Source: an uncultured Prevotellaceae bacterium (GTDB taxonomy: Bacteria > Bacteroidota > Bacteroidia > Bacteroidales > Bacteroidaceae). Taken from it: 64,000 nt of DNA. Positions 37,313 through 45,182 of the stretch are shown piece after piece (the stretch's first letter is position 1; each line of letters begins with the position of its first letter). Below the pieces are notes generated by a model, which worked only from the letters and a program-made list of their open reading frames with translations, did not search any database and had not been told where the DNA came from. Made by a program: the position numbers and the translations under genes. The DNA lies in contig CAMVDU010000008.1 in assembly GCA_947166345.1 (NCBI GenBank), forward strand, positions 18,275 through 82,274, written 5' to 3'.

Positions 37313-39064
37313 ATGACGAATCCGTTTGATTTGAAGCAACAGATGGGACGTTTCGACAGCTGCTATCCTACGGCTGACGAGCGTCCCATTATTGGTATTA
37401 CTGGTAACTATGGTGAGCTGACGTGTAAGCTCGGTGAGGGATACTACAAGCAGGTGGAGGCTGCAGGTGGCGTGCCTGTCATCATTCCGCCATCTGCTGA
37501 TCAACACACGCTGATCAACACGCTCAACAGTATCGATGCCCTACTTCTCAGTGGTGGTGCCGATATCAACCCCTTGTATTGTGGAGAGGAACCAGAGCCG
37601 AAGTTAGGTAATATCAATGATGAACGCGATCTGCCAGAGTTGCTCATCACTCGTTTGGCCTATCGTCGGCAGATACCCATTTTGGGCATCTGTCGTGGTA
37701 TCCAGACCCTGGCTGTTGCCCTTGAAGGCAGTGTTCATCAGGACATCAGTGCCATTGCTTCAATCAAACACTCGCAGGATGCTGGTCGTGATGTGGCAAC
37801 ACATCATGTCATCATCGATGAAGACTCCACCTTATATCATATTTACAAGGATGCGGAGCTATCATCCTCTGCTCTCAGCGTTAACTCCTTCCATCATCAA
37901 GCTGTTCATGAACCTGGTCCTCACCTGCGTGTCACGGCTCATGCCAACGATGGTATCATCGAGGCCGTAGAGAGTAGTGAGCACAAACCAATTATGGGTG
38001 TTCAGTGGCATCCGGAATGTTTGGGTAAAGAGGGTCTGCCCTTGTTCCGTTGGCTGGTTGATGAGGCACGCTGTTTTCGTGAGACGAAGCGTGTCCACCA
38101 GCATATCATCACCCTTGATACACATTGTGACACGCCGATGCTCTTTCCGCAAGGTATAGACTTTGCACAGCGCGATGACCGTATATTAGTGGACTTACAT
38201 AAGATGACAGAAGGCCGACTAGATGCTACTATCATGGTGGCCTATCTGCCACAGGAATTCTCTAAGGCACCAACGACCCTCTCTCCCTGTGCTTATGCCG
38301 ATGATATCTTTGACAAAATCGAAGCTATCGCAGCCCAAAACAGTCAATATCTGGCTGTTGCCCGTACTCCCGATGCATTGTGGCAGAACAAACGACAAGG
38401 TCGTAAGTCAATCATGCTGGGTATCGAGAATGGACTGGCATTGGAGGGGCAGCTCTCAAACGTACAGCACTTTGCCAATCGTGGCATTGTCTATATCACC
38501 CTCTGTCATAATGGTGATAATGACTTGTGCGATTCAGCCCGCGGTACGAAGACACATGGTGGCATGAGCGACTTCGGACGTGAGGTGATTCAGGAGATGA
38601 ACCGCTTGGGGCTGATGGTTGACCTCAGTCATGCGGCAGAGACGAGTTTCTATGATGCACTGGATATCAGCAGCACACCCATTGTGTGCAGTCACTCGTC
38701 GGCACGAGCTCTTTGTGACCACCCTCGCAATCTTACCGATGATCAGATGCGGGCACTGGCTCAGAAGGGTGGCGTCTGCCAGATAACCCTCTATCCTGGG
38801 TTCCTGCGTATGGATGAAAAGGCATCGATCCTCGATGCGATGGCCCATCTGGATCATGCTATTCAGGTGATGGGCATTGATCATGTAGGACTGGGTACCG
38901 ACTTCGATGGTGACGGAGGTGTGCCAGGACTGGCTGATGCCTCCGAACTAACTAATTACACCCGTCAGCTTCTCCTTCGTCGTTATAGCGAGGAAGATAT
39001 CCAGAGGCTTTGGGGTGGTAACTTCCTGCGTGTCATGCGTCAGGTACAAGCAATAAGAAAATGA
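37313..39064 (+). CDS. Fused C26 glutamine amidotransferase-like hydrolase and M19 dipeptidase
   Basis: 583 residues, two enzymes in one chain. Residues 1-250 are a class I glutamine amidotransferase-like gamma-glutamyl hydrolase (GYYKQVEAAGGVPVIIPP, nucleophile Cys127 in LGICRGIQ, His233 and Glu235 in GVQWHPE). From about 263 on it is a membrane-dipeptidase-like M19 metal enzyme (DTHCDTPM, H271 and D273; LCHNGDNDLCDS; DLSHAAE; VCSHSSAR; GIDHVGLGTDFDG). The pairing suggests stepwise trimming of gamma-glutamyl peptides, then dipeptides. No signal peptide is visible. The stop overlaps the next start by ATGA. Confidence 0.9.
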   Translation: MTNPFDLKQQMGRFDSCYPTADERPIIGITGNYGELTCKLGEGYYKQVEAAGGVPVIIPPSADQHTLINTLNSIDALLLSGGADINPLYCGEEPEPKLGNINDERDLPELLITRLAYRRQIPILGICRGIQTLAVALEGSVHQDISAIASIKHSQDAGRDVATHHVIIDEDSTLYHIYKDAELSSSALSVNSFHHQAVHEPGPHLRVTAHANDGIIEAVESSEHKPIMGVQWHPECLGKEGLPLFRWLVDEARCFRETKRVHQHIITLDTHCDTPMLFPQGIDFAQRDDRILVDLHKMTEGRLDATIMVAYLPQEFSKAPTTLSPCAYADDIFDKIEAIAAQNSQYLAVARTPDALWQNKRQGRKSIMLGIENGLALEGQLSNVQHFANRGIVYITLCHNGDNDLCDSARGTKTHGGMSDFGREVIQEMNRLGLMVDLSHAAETSFYDALDISSTPIVCSHSSARALCDHPRNLTDDQMRALAQKGGVCQITLYPGFLRMDEKASILDAMAHLDHAIQVMGIDHVGLGTDFDGDGGVPGLADASELTNYTRQLLLRRYSEEDIQRLWGGNFLRVMRQVQAIRK

Positions 39065-40062
39065 AACAAAAAGACTTTATACTGATAGCTTTTGGGTTGC
39101 TTATGATGGCCTGTGGTGGTACCCAGAAGAATACACAGTCAGAAGCAGCCCCAGTAGCAGAAGAGGTGGCACTTGTGGGTCCTACTTTCTCTGCCGACTC
39201 TGCCTTTGCTTTCTGTGAAACTCAGTGTGCCTTCGGTCCTCGTACCATGAACAGCGAGGCCCATGAGCGTTGTGGCGCTTGGATAGCGAATAAGTTTCAG
39301 AGCTATGGCCTCGACGTTATCGAACAGCGTGCTTCGCTAAAAGGCTATGACGGTACGATGCTGCAAAGCAACAATATCATTGCACAGTACCGCCCGGAAA
39401 AGCAAGACCGCATTCTCATCTGTGCTCATTGGGACAGTCGTCCCTGGGCTGACAACGATCCCGACTCTGTCAACTGGCATACCCCCATTATGGCTGCCAA
39501 CGATGGTGCCAGCGGTGTGGCCGTGATGCTTGAGTTAGCGCGTCTTCTGAATAGTCAGGATACCCAGATTAATTCATCTGTGGGAATTGACTTCATCTGC
39601 TTCGATGCCGAGGATTGGGGTGAACCACAGTGGGTAATATCTGAGACCGACGAGAACACTTGGGCTCTAGGTTCCCAGTATTGGGCCGCTCATCTGCACC
39701 GACCTGGTTATAAGGCCCGTTATGGCATCCTCCTTGATATGGTGGGAGGACAGGGAGCCCGTTTCTTCAAGGAAAGTTACTCACAGCATTATGCACGTGC
39801 TATTGTAGAGCGTGTATGGAAAGCAAGTACTACAGTAGGCTTCAGCAGTTACTTCCCCGATCAGGAAGGTGGTGGTATCAACGACGACCACGTGGCTGTC
39901 AACGAGGTGGCACACATTCCTTGTATAGACATCATCCACCACAACCCGCATGGTGGCTTTGGTCCCACATGGCACACCATCAACGACGATATGCGCCATA
40001 TTGACCGTACCACGCTCAAGGCTGTTGGTCAGACTTTGGTGCAAGTGCTCTATTCTGAATGA
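39061..40062 (+). CDS. M28 peptidase / glutaminyl-peptide cyclotransferase-like lipoprotein
   Basis: 333 residues. A lipoprotein signal (MKQKDFILIAFGLLMMACGG) precedes an M28 fold with metal-site segments CAHWDSRPWAD, NDGASGVAVM, DAEDWGE and HNPHGGFGPTWHTINDD. The final HTxNDD resembles bacterial/animal glutaminyl cyclases, which form N-terminal pyroglutamate; aminopeptidase activity is the alternative. Translationally coupled to the fused peptidase upstream. Confidence 0.85.
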   Translation: MKQKDFILIAFGLLMMACGGTQKNTQSEAAPVAEEVALVGPTFSADSAFAFCETQCAFGPRTMNSEAHERCGAWIANKFQSYGLDVIEQRASLKGYDGTMLQSNNIIAQYRPEKQDRILICAHWDSRPWADNDPDSVNWHTPIMAANDGASGVAVMLELARLLNSQDTQINSSVGIDFICFDAEDWGEPQWVISETDENTWALGSQYWAAHLHRPGYKARYGILLDMVGGQGARFFKESYSQHYARAIVERVWKASTTVGFSSYFPDQEGGGINDDHVAVNEVAHIPCIDIIHHNPHGGFGPTWHTINDDMRHIDRTTLKAVGQTLVQVLYSE

Positions 40063-40106
40063 CCTGAAACCAGTTTATCTAGTACAACTAGGAACAACAA
40101 TAAAAG

Positions 40107-40127
40107 ACCTAAAACCTACAACCTATG
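40107..40127 (+). repeat. Heptamer repeat running into the acs start codon
   Basis: ACCTAAA, ACCTACA, ACCTATG: three 7-bp units. The last contains the ATG of the next gene. Confidence 0.7.
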
Positions 40128-42203
40128 ATTAACAAACAACTCCTACAACCCGAGAGCATTGTCGTCATCGGCGGCTCCAACAATGTACATAAGCCTGGTG
40201 GCGCTGTGGTGCGTAACCTCCTCAGTGGTGGTTTTCAGGGTACGTTGCGTATCGTTAACCCCAAGGAGGATGAAGTGCAGGGCATCAAAGCTTTCCATGA
40301 TGCGAAAGAGCTGCCACCAACCGATTTGGCAATTCTTGTCGTTGCAGCAAAGTTTTGTCCGCAGTATGTTGAACTGCTGGCAAAAGAAAAACAGGTACGT
40401 GCTTTTATCATCATCTCGGCAGGTTTTGGTGAGGAGACCCATGAAGGAGCCTTGCTGGAACAGCAGATACTCGACACCTGTGAGCAGTATGGTTGTGCCC
40501 TCATCGGCCCCAACTGCATTGGCCTGTTGACGCGCTGGCATCACTCCGTATTTACCAAGCCCATCCCCAACCTCAATCCCAAAGGTGTCGATTTCATCTC
40601 AGGTTCTGGTGCTACGGCTGTATTTATCCTTGAAAGCGCTGTCACCAAGGGCTTGCCGTTCAACAGTGTCTGGTCTATCGGCAATGGCAAACAGATTGGC
40701 ATCGAGACGGTGCTGGAGTATATGGACGAGAACTTCAACCCCGATACTGATTCGTTGGTGAAGTTGCTTTATATCGAGAATATTGCCGATCCTGATAAAC
40801 TGTTATATCACGCCACCTCTCTCATCAAGAAAGGCTGTCGCATTGCCGCTATCAAGGCTGGCTCATCAGATGCCGGCAGTCGTGCAGCCAGCAGTCATAC
40901 GGGTGCTATTGCCTCAAGCGACTCGGCAGTAGAGGCCCTGTTCCGTAAGGCCGGTATTGTACGCTGTTTCTCACGCGAGGAGCTCACCACGGTGGGTTGC
41001 ATCTTCACCTTACCTCGCTTTACAGGTAAGAACTTTGCTATCGTGACCCATGCAGGCGGTCCTGGTGTGATGCTCACCGATGCCCTGTCGAAGGGTGGCA
41101 TGAAAGTGCCAGTCATCAGTGGTCCTAAGGCCGATGAGTTGAAAGAGCAGCTGTTCCCTGGTTCATCGGTGGCTAATCCCATTGACATTCTGGCTACAGG
41201 CACCCCAGAACATCTGGGCATCGCCATTGACTACTGTGAGAAGCATTTCAAGGATATCGACGCTATTATGGTTATTTTCGGCACACCAGGTCTGGTGAAG
41301 GTTTATGAGACCTACGATGTGCTTCATAAGAAGATACTTAGCTGTAAGAAGCCTATTTTCCCCATCCTACCTAGTGTGAATACAGCAGGCCCTGAGGTTC
41401 AGGAATTCCTGAGTCGGGGACATGTGAACTTCTCTGACGAGGTGACACTGGCAACGGCGCTCACACAGATTATGAAAACACCAGAGCCAGCCGACCAGAC
41501 CATCAGCCTGCAGGGAGTTGACGTGCCTCGTATCAGAAGGATTATTGAGAGCCTACCCCCGACCCCTCCCGAAGGGAAGGGAGGTTATATTGAGCCCATG
41601 CACGTACACGAGCTACTTGCTGCTGCTGGCATCCCCACGGTTCCCGAGTTCGTGAGTGCCAAGAAGGAAGAGGTCTGTGCCTTTGCCGAGAAGTGTGGCT
41701 ATCCCGTGGTGGCTAAGGTTGTGGGACCTGTGCATAAGAGTGATGTGGGTGGTGTGGCCTTGAACATCCGTTCGAAGGAGGTGCTCAGTGCCGAGTTCGA
41801 CCGTATGATGCAGATACCCGATGCCACCGCCGTGATGGTGCAGAAGATGATCAAGGGCACCGAACTATTTATCGGCGCCAAGTATGAGACGCGTTTTGGT
41901 CATGTGGTGCTCTGCGGTCTTGGTGGCATCTTCGTCGAGGTGCTCAAGGATGTGTCATCGGGTCTGGCACCGTTGTCTATGGCCGAGGCTGAGAATATGA
42001 TCCACTCGTTGCGCGGCTATAAGATACTACAAGGTACGCGCGGACAGAAAGGCATCAACGTGCGCCGCTATGCCGAGATCATCGTACGTCTCAGCACCCT
42101 GCTCCGCTTTGCCACCGAGATTAAGGAAATGGACATCAACCCGCTGCTGGCCGATGATAACGACGTCATTGCTGTCGATGCCCGCATCCTGGTAGAGAAA
42201 TAG
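40125..42203 (+). CDS. Acetate--CoA ligase (ADP-forming), fused alpha-beta
   Basis: 692 residues. Converts acyl-CoA, ADP and phosphate to acid, CoA and ATP. The N-terminal CoA-binding domain (SIVVIGGSNNVHKPGGAVV), central succinyl-CoA-ligase-like domains (GPNCIGLL, SSHTGAIASSD with the phosphohistidine, HAGGPGVM) and C-terminal ATP-grasp domain (GYPVVAKVVGPVHKSDVGGV, MDINPLLA) are in one chain. The linker between halves has an unusual insert LPPTPPEGKGG encoded by a GC-rich palindromic repeat (41551-41584). Confidence 0.92.
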   Translation: MINKQLLQPESIVVIGGSNNVHKPGGAVVRNLLSGGFQGTLRIVNPKEDEVQGIKAFHDAKELPPTDLAILVVAAKFCPQYVELLAKEKQVRAFIIISAGFGEETHEGALLEQQILDTCEQYGCALIGPNCIGLLTRWHHSVFTKPIPNLNPKGVDFISGSGATAVFILESAVTKGLPFNSVWSIGNGKQIGIETVLEYMDENFNPDTDSLVKLLYIENIADPDKLLYHATSLIKKGCRIAAIKAGSSDAGSRAASSHTGAIASSDSAVEALFRKAGIVRCFSREELTTVGCIFTLPRFTGKNFAIVTHAGGPGVMLTDALSKGGMKVPVISGPKADELKEQLFPGSSVANPIDILATGTPEHLGIAIDYCEKHFKDIDAIMVIFGTPGLVKVYETYDVLHKKILSCKKPIFPILPSVNTAGPEVQEFLSRGHVNFSDEVTLATALTQIMKTPEPADQTISLQGVDVPRIRRIIESLPPTPPEGKGGYIEPMHVHELLAAAGIPTVPEFVSAKKEEVCAFAEKCGYPVVAKVVGPVHKSDVGGVALNIRSKEVLSAEFDRMMQIPDATAVMVQKMIKGTELFIGAKYETRFGHVVLCGLGGIFVEVLKDVSSGLAPLSMAEAENMIHSLRGYKILQGTRGQKGINVRRYAEIIVRLSTLLRFATEIKEMDINPLLADDNDVIAVDARILVEK
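41551..41584 (+). repeat. GC-rich palindromic element in acs
   Basis: CCCCCGACCCCTCCC followed by an imperfect complement GGGAAGGGAGG. The same core is in the inverted arms of the DUF559 cassette at 46963 and 47413. Here it lies in frame in the domain linker. Confidence 0.75.
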
Positions 42204-42268
42204 CGAGTGACGTTCGTCGCGAGAAACGAGGAACTTGGTGAAGTTCCATTTGATGTCACAAACTGGCA

Positions 42269-42304
42269 TAATTGAAAAATTGAAAAATTGAACTCCGCTG
42301 AAAA
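42269..42304 (+). repeat. Left inverted arm of the HU/smalltalk module
   Basis: Contains three copies of AATTGAAA-type 8-mers then CTCCGCTGAAA. Complementary to 44455-44490 at 35 of 36 bases. A shorter copy without the CTCCGC part is at 42916-42943. Confidence 0.85.
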
Positions 42305-42320
42305 TACGCTGAAAACGTAA

Positions 42321-42346
42321 AAGAGCACCACCTTAGTGATGCTCTT
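42321..42346. terminator. Bidirectional terminator between acs and P5-like gene
   Basis: AAGAGCACCAC (42321-42331) pairs with GTGATGCTCTT (42336-42346), loop CTTA. It is 11 bp with one wobble when read on the minus strand, followed there by TTTTA. Confidence 0.75.
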
Positions 42347-42356
42347 CTTACAAAAC

Positions 42357-42812
42357 TTACTTACCTGCTTTCTTGCGATTACTTTGGTTGTGGGTGTCTA
42401 CAGCCTCCCACGCCTTCATAAACAAGGCCCTGTCTATTTTCATCCTGCTTTCCTGCCAAGCCATTGCTGACACAAGAACAAAGATGTCGTCGAAGTCGTG
42501 CCAGTGCATGGGCTTTTTCTTGTCATAATCTTCGAGATTCTTTTCCATCGTTGACTCAACAAACTTCACGTAGGCATCCTGCGTTTCGTCGGGGTACCAT
42601 CGTCTCACGATTTTATCCACAGTGTTGAAACTGCTTTTGATGTAGTTCTGAATCAGCTTTATGGCTGCTCTCAAACCATTGACGACAGTATCGAACTCTT
42701 CGAACGTATCATCTTTCTTGTTTTCGGTAATCTTACCGACCCATCTTGATTTGCCAAACTTAATGTTCAGCGGGTTGTTGTTTCTGCAACCTCTTGTTTG
42801 ATTTTCATTCAT
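42357..42812 (-). CDS. Phage-type structural protein P5-like
   Basis: 151 residues, no signal peptide. RGCRNNNPLNIKFGKSRWVG, FDTVVNGLRAAIKLI and IVRRWYP resemble the P5-like family seen in PRD1-type phages and many Bacteroidetes genomes, possibly related to peptidoglycan-acting folds. Identification is by pattern recall only. It lies inside the inverted-repeat-bounded module with HU and smalltalk genes, which are often phage- or mobile-associated. Confidence 0.55.
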   Translation of the reverse strand: MNENQTRGCRNNNPLNIKFGKSRWVGKITENKKDDTFEEFDTVVNGLRAAIKLIQNYIKSSFNTVDKIVRRWYPDETQDAYVKFVESTMEKNLEDYDKKKPMHWHDFDDIFVLVSAMAWQESRMKIDRALFMKAWEAVDTHNQSNRKKAGK

Positions 42813-43242
42813 AGTCTTAACTAATATCGTTTACAAGTTTTTCAATATGTCAGGTACCAGTCCCCTGACATGACATAAGTTGTTAATAATTTCATATATC
42901 GTATGCGCATACTTTAGTTCAATTTTTCAATTTTTCAATTATACAAAATGGGGCTTTTGGCTTTATAATAATATATATATATTATTATAAGTCTTGGATT
43001 TTCAAATCCTAAAATTGTAAAATTGAATAATTGAATAATTGAATTATTAAAATCCATACCTTCATTTTGTACGATCTAAAAACGTCAAACATCACTTTTC
43101 GGCGGCGAAGGTACAACGAAAAGTGCAAACAAAAAAAAAAAAACAAAAAATTGTTAAACGGAAAGGAAGTAAGGATTTTTTAACACATGAAGCCCTTGTT
43201 CACGTGCTGCCGACACACTTTTTAACACTTCTACGAGTACGG
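42813..43242. other. AT-rich non-coding stretch with phrase repeats
   Basis: Holds a CAGG...CCTGA hairpin (42850-42868), a copy of the 8-bp CAATTTTT repeat (42916-42943), a 28-bp perfect AT palindrome (42963-42990), ATTGAATA x3 at 8-bp pitch (43022-43045) and A-runs near 43130. No gene is visible. Confidence 0.6.
42963..42990. repeat. Perfect 28-bp AT palindrome
   Basis: TTATAATAATATAT followed by its exact reverse complement, entirely A/T. It could extrude as a cruciform or melt easily. Confidence 0.85.
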
Positions 43243-43368
43243 CTACTCGTCCTCGCCGTGCTTCTTCGCTTCCATGTAGGACAGTGCACTGCGCACTATC
43301 CAGCCCATGATGAAGCCTGCCAAAAGTGCATTCAGGGCAATGATGATGGTATTGCCACAACTAACCAT
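43243..43368 (-). CDS. Small single-pass membrane protein
   Basis: 41 residues: MVSCGNTIIIALNALLAGFI, MGWIVRSAL, then a charged tail ending HGEDE. One membrane helix, N-out/C-in by charge. The frame is open further upstream, but a TATCTTTG box (43373-43380) lies just before this ATG. An overlapping plus-strand frame is Lys/His-rich and unconvincing. Family not recognised. Confidence 0.5.
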   Translation of the reverse strand: MVSCGNTIIIALNALLAGFIMGWIVRSALSYMEAKKHGEDE

Positions 43369-43372
43369 GGCA

Positions 43373-43380
43373 CAAAGATA
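43373..43380 (-). promoter_or_regulatory. -7 box of small membrane protein
   Basis: TATCTTTG on the minus strand, 4 nt before the ATG. No -33 partner was found; leaderless if real. Confidence 0.35.
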
Positions 43381-43460
43381 GCAAAAAATCGCGAGAACGG
43401 GACGTAGTATGTGAATAGAAGTTAAAAGAACCGACGCGCACGCACGCCGTCTTCGATGCG

Positions 43461-43526
43461 TCGGGCGCCCCTCATTGGCAATACGAGCGTCCCTCATTGG
43501 CAATAGGAGCGTCCTTTATTGGCAAT
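43461..43526. repeat. 22-bp-pitch palindrome array D
   Basis: ATTGGCAAT (palindromic around its centre base) at 43472, 43494 and 43516. GAGCGTCC at 43483 and 43505, with GGGCGCCC at 43461 in the same register. All steps are exactly 22 bp. Confidence 0.88.
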
Positions 43527-43585
43527 AGGAATATATATGGCAAAGGGTGGTAATTCTAAAAATTTGTAAAAACGGGGTGGCGATT

Positions 43586-43617
43586 TTTGGCAGGGCACGG
43601 CAAAGGCGGTAATTTTG
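43586..43617 (+). promoter_or_regulatory. Promoter of HU gene
   Basis: TTTG (43586-43589), 20-nt gap, TAATTTTG (43610-43617). Confidence 0.85.
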
Positions 43618-43664
43618 CATCGTACTTTTTAACTTTATTGTCTAACTTCTAAATTTTGTTTGTT

Positions 43665-44189
43665 ATGTCTAGAATGAAAACCCCTGCGGCTGGTATTCAA
43701 TTCCTGTATGGAAAGTACCAGAACAAAAATGACAAGAACGAGAAGGCCTACAACAAGTGGTATGGCCGCGCCGTTATCCTGTCAACCCTCGACACGGACG
43801 ATGTCGCCCAGCACATGATGGAGCACGGTTGCGTCTATGGCACCGATGTCATCAAGGGTGTGCTTGAGAAGTTCTACGACTGCGCCGTGGAACTGCTGTT
43901 CCAGAATCGTCGTGTGAAGATGAACGGTCTCGGTACCCTGTGCATGGGTCTTGTAACGACTGGTGCAGAGAGCGAGAGCGAGTTCGGTCCCAAGAACATC
44001 GAGAAGGCTCGTATTTACCTGCTGCCCGATGCAACCACCGACCAGCAGCTGAGCGGTGCAAAGCTCCGTTCGCGTATGAACTTCTCGGGCAGCGCCACTT
44101 CTAGCTTCGTCAACCTCGACAATTTTGAGGGTGGCAGTGGTGGTAGCGGCGGCGGCGGTCTGACGCCGGTGGAGCCTGACAACCCCTAA
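43665..44189 (+). CDS. HU-family DNA-binding protein with Gly-rich tail
   Basis: 174 residues from ATG 43665 (MSRMKTPAAGIQF). The HU fold region is unusual in its N-terminus but has the beta-arm-like FQNRRVKMNGLGTLCMGL. The C-terminal tail is GGSGGSGGGGLTPVEPDNP, as in the HU-HIG type found in Bacteroidetes. Probable nucleoid or mobile-element DNA-binding protein. Followed by a small hairpin and a smalltalk gene, a recurrent trio in Bacteroidales. Confidence 0.8.
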   Translation: MSRMKTPAAGIQFLYGKYQNKNDKNEKAYNKWYGRAVILSTLDTDDVAQHMMEHGCVYGTDVIKGVLEKFYDCAVELLFQNRRVKMNGLGTLCMGLVTTGAESESEFGPKNIEKARIYLLPDATTDQQLSGAKLRSRMNFSGSATSSFVNLDNFEGGSGGSGGGGLTPVEPDNP

Positions 44190-44197
44190 AAATTAGT

Positions 44198-44222
44198 CCC
44201 TCTCTCTCCAACGGGGAGAGGG
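44198..44222 (+). terminator. Hairpin between HU and smalltalk genes
   Basis: CTCTCC-AACG-GGAGAG core extended by CCCT/AGGG, then TCTTATTTATT. It could partly terminate, reducing smalltalk expression. Confidence 0.5.
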
Positions 44223-44254
44223 TCTTATTTATTAACTAAACATCAAAATGCACT

Positions 44255-44353
44255 ATGAAAAATTTTGGATGGAAGCGGGTTTTGGAGCTGGCCGTTACCA
44301 TTATCACCGCAATCCTGACTACTCTTACAACGGCTTCATGCGCGGGCTTCTAG
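44255..44353 (+). CDS. Smalltalk micro-protein
   Basis: 32 residues: MKNFGWKRVLELAVTIITAI then LTTLTTASCAGF. A Lys/Trp start, one hydrophobic helix and a terminal Ser-Cys match the 'smalltalk' proteins found after HU genes in Bacteroidetes; function unknown. An ATG at 44248 in another frame opens a 46-codon frame (MHYEKFWMEAGF), which I consider a shadow. A terminator follows at 44418. Confidence 0.7.
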   Translation: MKNFGWKRVLELAVTIITAILTTLTTASCAGF

Positions 44354-44417
44354 TCCTGCTGGTGTGGTGTAGTAACGTTTCGTTTCTCTAACGGTACTTT
44401 TTCTTATAATTTTAGGT

Positions 44418-44449
44418 AATGCGGGCAGTTTTGCTCGCATTATTTTTTT
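44418..44449 (+). terminator. Terminator of smalltalk gene
   Basis: AATGCGGGC (44418-44426) pairs with GCTCGCATT (44433-44441), then ATTTTTTT. Confidence 0.8.
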
Positions 44450-44454
44450 GCATA

Positions 44455-44490
44455 TTTCAACGGAGTTCAATTTTTCAATTTTTCAATTAT
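44455..44490 (+). repeat. Right inverted arm of the HU/smalltalk module
   Basis: TTTCAACGGAG followed by three CAATTTTT-type 8-mers. Complementary to 42269-42304 with one mismatch. Confidence 0.85.
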
Positions 44491-44710
44491 ACCGTTTTCT
44501 TCATCGCCTGCAACCAACCCCGCTTTGCCAAGTTGTCAATGAGACATCAGAGACATCAGGGACGGGTCCCTGTATCGTTTGGTTAATAGTTTTTATTTGC
44601 AAAAGTAATAATTATTTTGGAAAAAGAAGAAAAAGAGAAGGAAAATCGCCACCCCTTATCAAGGGGTTCTGAACCTTGAATGAAAAGGAAACGACGGAAT
44701 AGGTATAAAC

Positions 44711-44740
44711 AAAGCCGACGATCGAAGGACCGCCGGCTTT
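44711..44740 (-). terminator. Terminator of the paaK-ACT transcript
   Basis: On the minus strand AAAGCCGGCGG pairs with the CGTCGGCTTT arm, then GTTTATA. It lies 9 bp beyond the ACT gene stop. Confidence 0.6.
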
Positions 44741-44748
44741 TTATTGTT

Positions 44749-45174
44749 TCAGAACTTCGAGAGGTCTTCCTCTGCGATGTACTTTAACTTGTTGTTGAGG
44801 ATGACCTCGATGGCCTTCGGACGGTTGTCGGTACGGAACACCAGGATACCCTTGCCCTTGAGCAGGAAGGTGTACATATAGACGATGTTGATGCCGGCCT
44901 CGCTGAAGGTCTTGATGGCATCGGCAGCACGGCCGGGCTCGTCGTCGAGCTCGAGGGCGAGCACGCTGCTCAGGGCTACTGCAATGCCTTTCTTCTGCAG
45001 TTCCTCGTAGGCACGCAGCGGCTCGCTGCAGATGAGACGATAGATGCCATAGTCGGCAGTGTCGGCAATGGTTGAGGCTACAATCTGTATGTTGGCCTCC
45101 TTGAGGGCTTCAAGCACCTTGATCAGCGTGCCCGAGCGGTTTTCCATGAAAATGGATAGCTGATGGATAGTCAT
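44749..45174 (-). CDS. Tandem ACT-domain protein
   Basis: 141 residues with two ACT domains (IHQLSIFMENRSGTLIKVLE; SVLALELDDEPGRAADAIK and GINIVYMYTF). ACT pairs bind amino acids as allosteric sensors. Stand-alone copies next to phenylacetate-CoA ligases are common, so it probably senses an aromatic amino acid for this pathway. Last gene of the locus. Confidence 0.88.
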   Translation of the reverse strand: MTIHQLSIFMENRSGTLIKVLEALKEANIQIVASTIADTADYGIYRLICSEPLRAYEELQKKGIAVALSSVLALELDDEPGRAADAIKTFSEAGINIVYMYTFLLKGKGILVFRTDNRPKAIEVILNNKLKYIAEEDLSKF

Positions 45175-45182
45175 AACGTTTT

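Larger units (their letters stand above)
44354..44748. other. Non-coding stretch after smalltalk
   Basis: Contains the smalltalk terminator, the right inverted arm (44455-44490), AGACATCAG twice at 9-bp pitch with a CAGGGACGGGTCCCTG palindrome (44532-44562), and the ACT-gene terminator. No gene is visible. Confidence 0.6.

Noticed and set aside
43123..43407. Plus-strand frame MQTKKKKQKIVKRKGS
   Set aside because: It starts in an A-run and overlaps the better-supported small membrane protein on the other strand; composition is not protein-like.
44248..44388. 46-codon frame MHYEKFWMEAGF overlapping the smalltalk gene
   Set aside because: The other frame gives the recognisable Lys/Trp start and hydrophobic helix of smalltalk after an HU gene; this one has no family features.
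44600..44607. TACTTTTG box on the minus strand after the HU module
   Set aside because: No TTTG at -33 spacing and no gene downstream on that strand before convergent genes.
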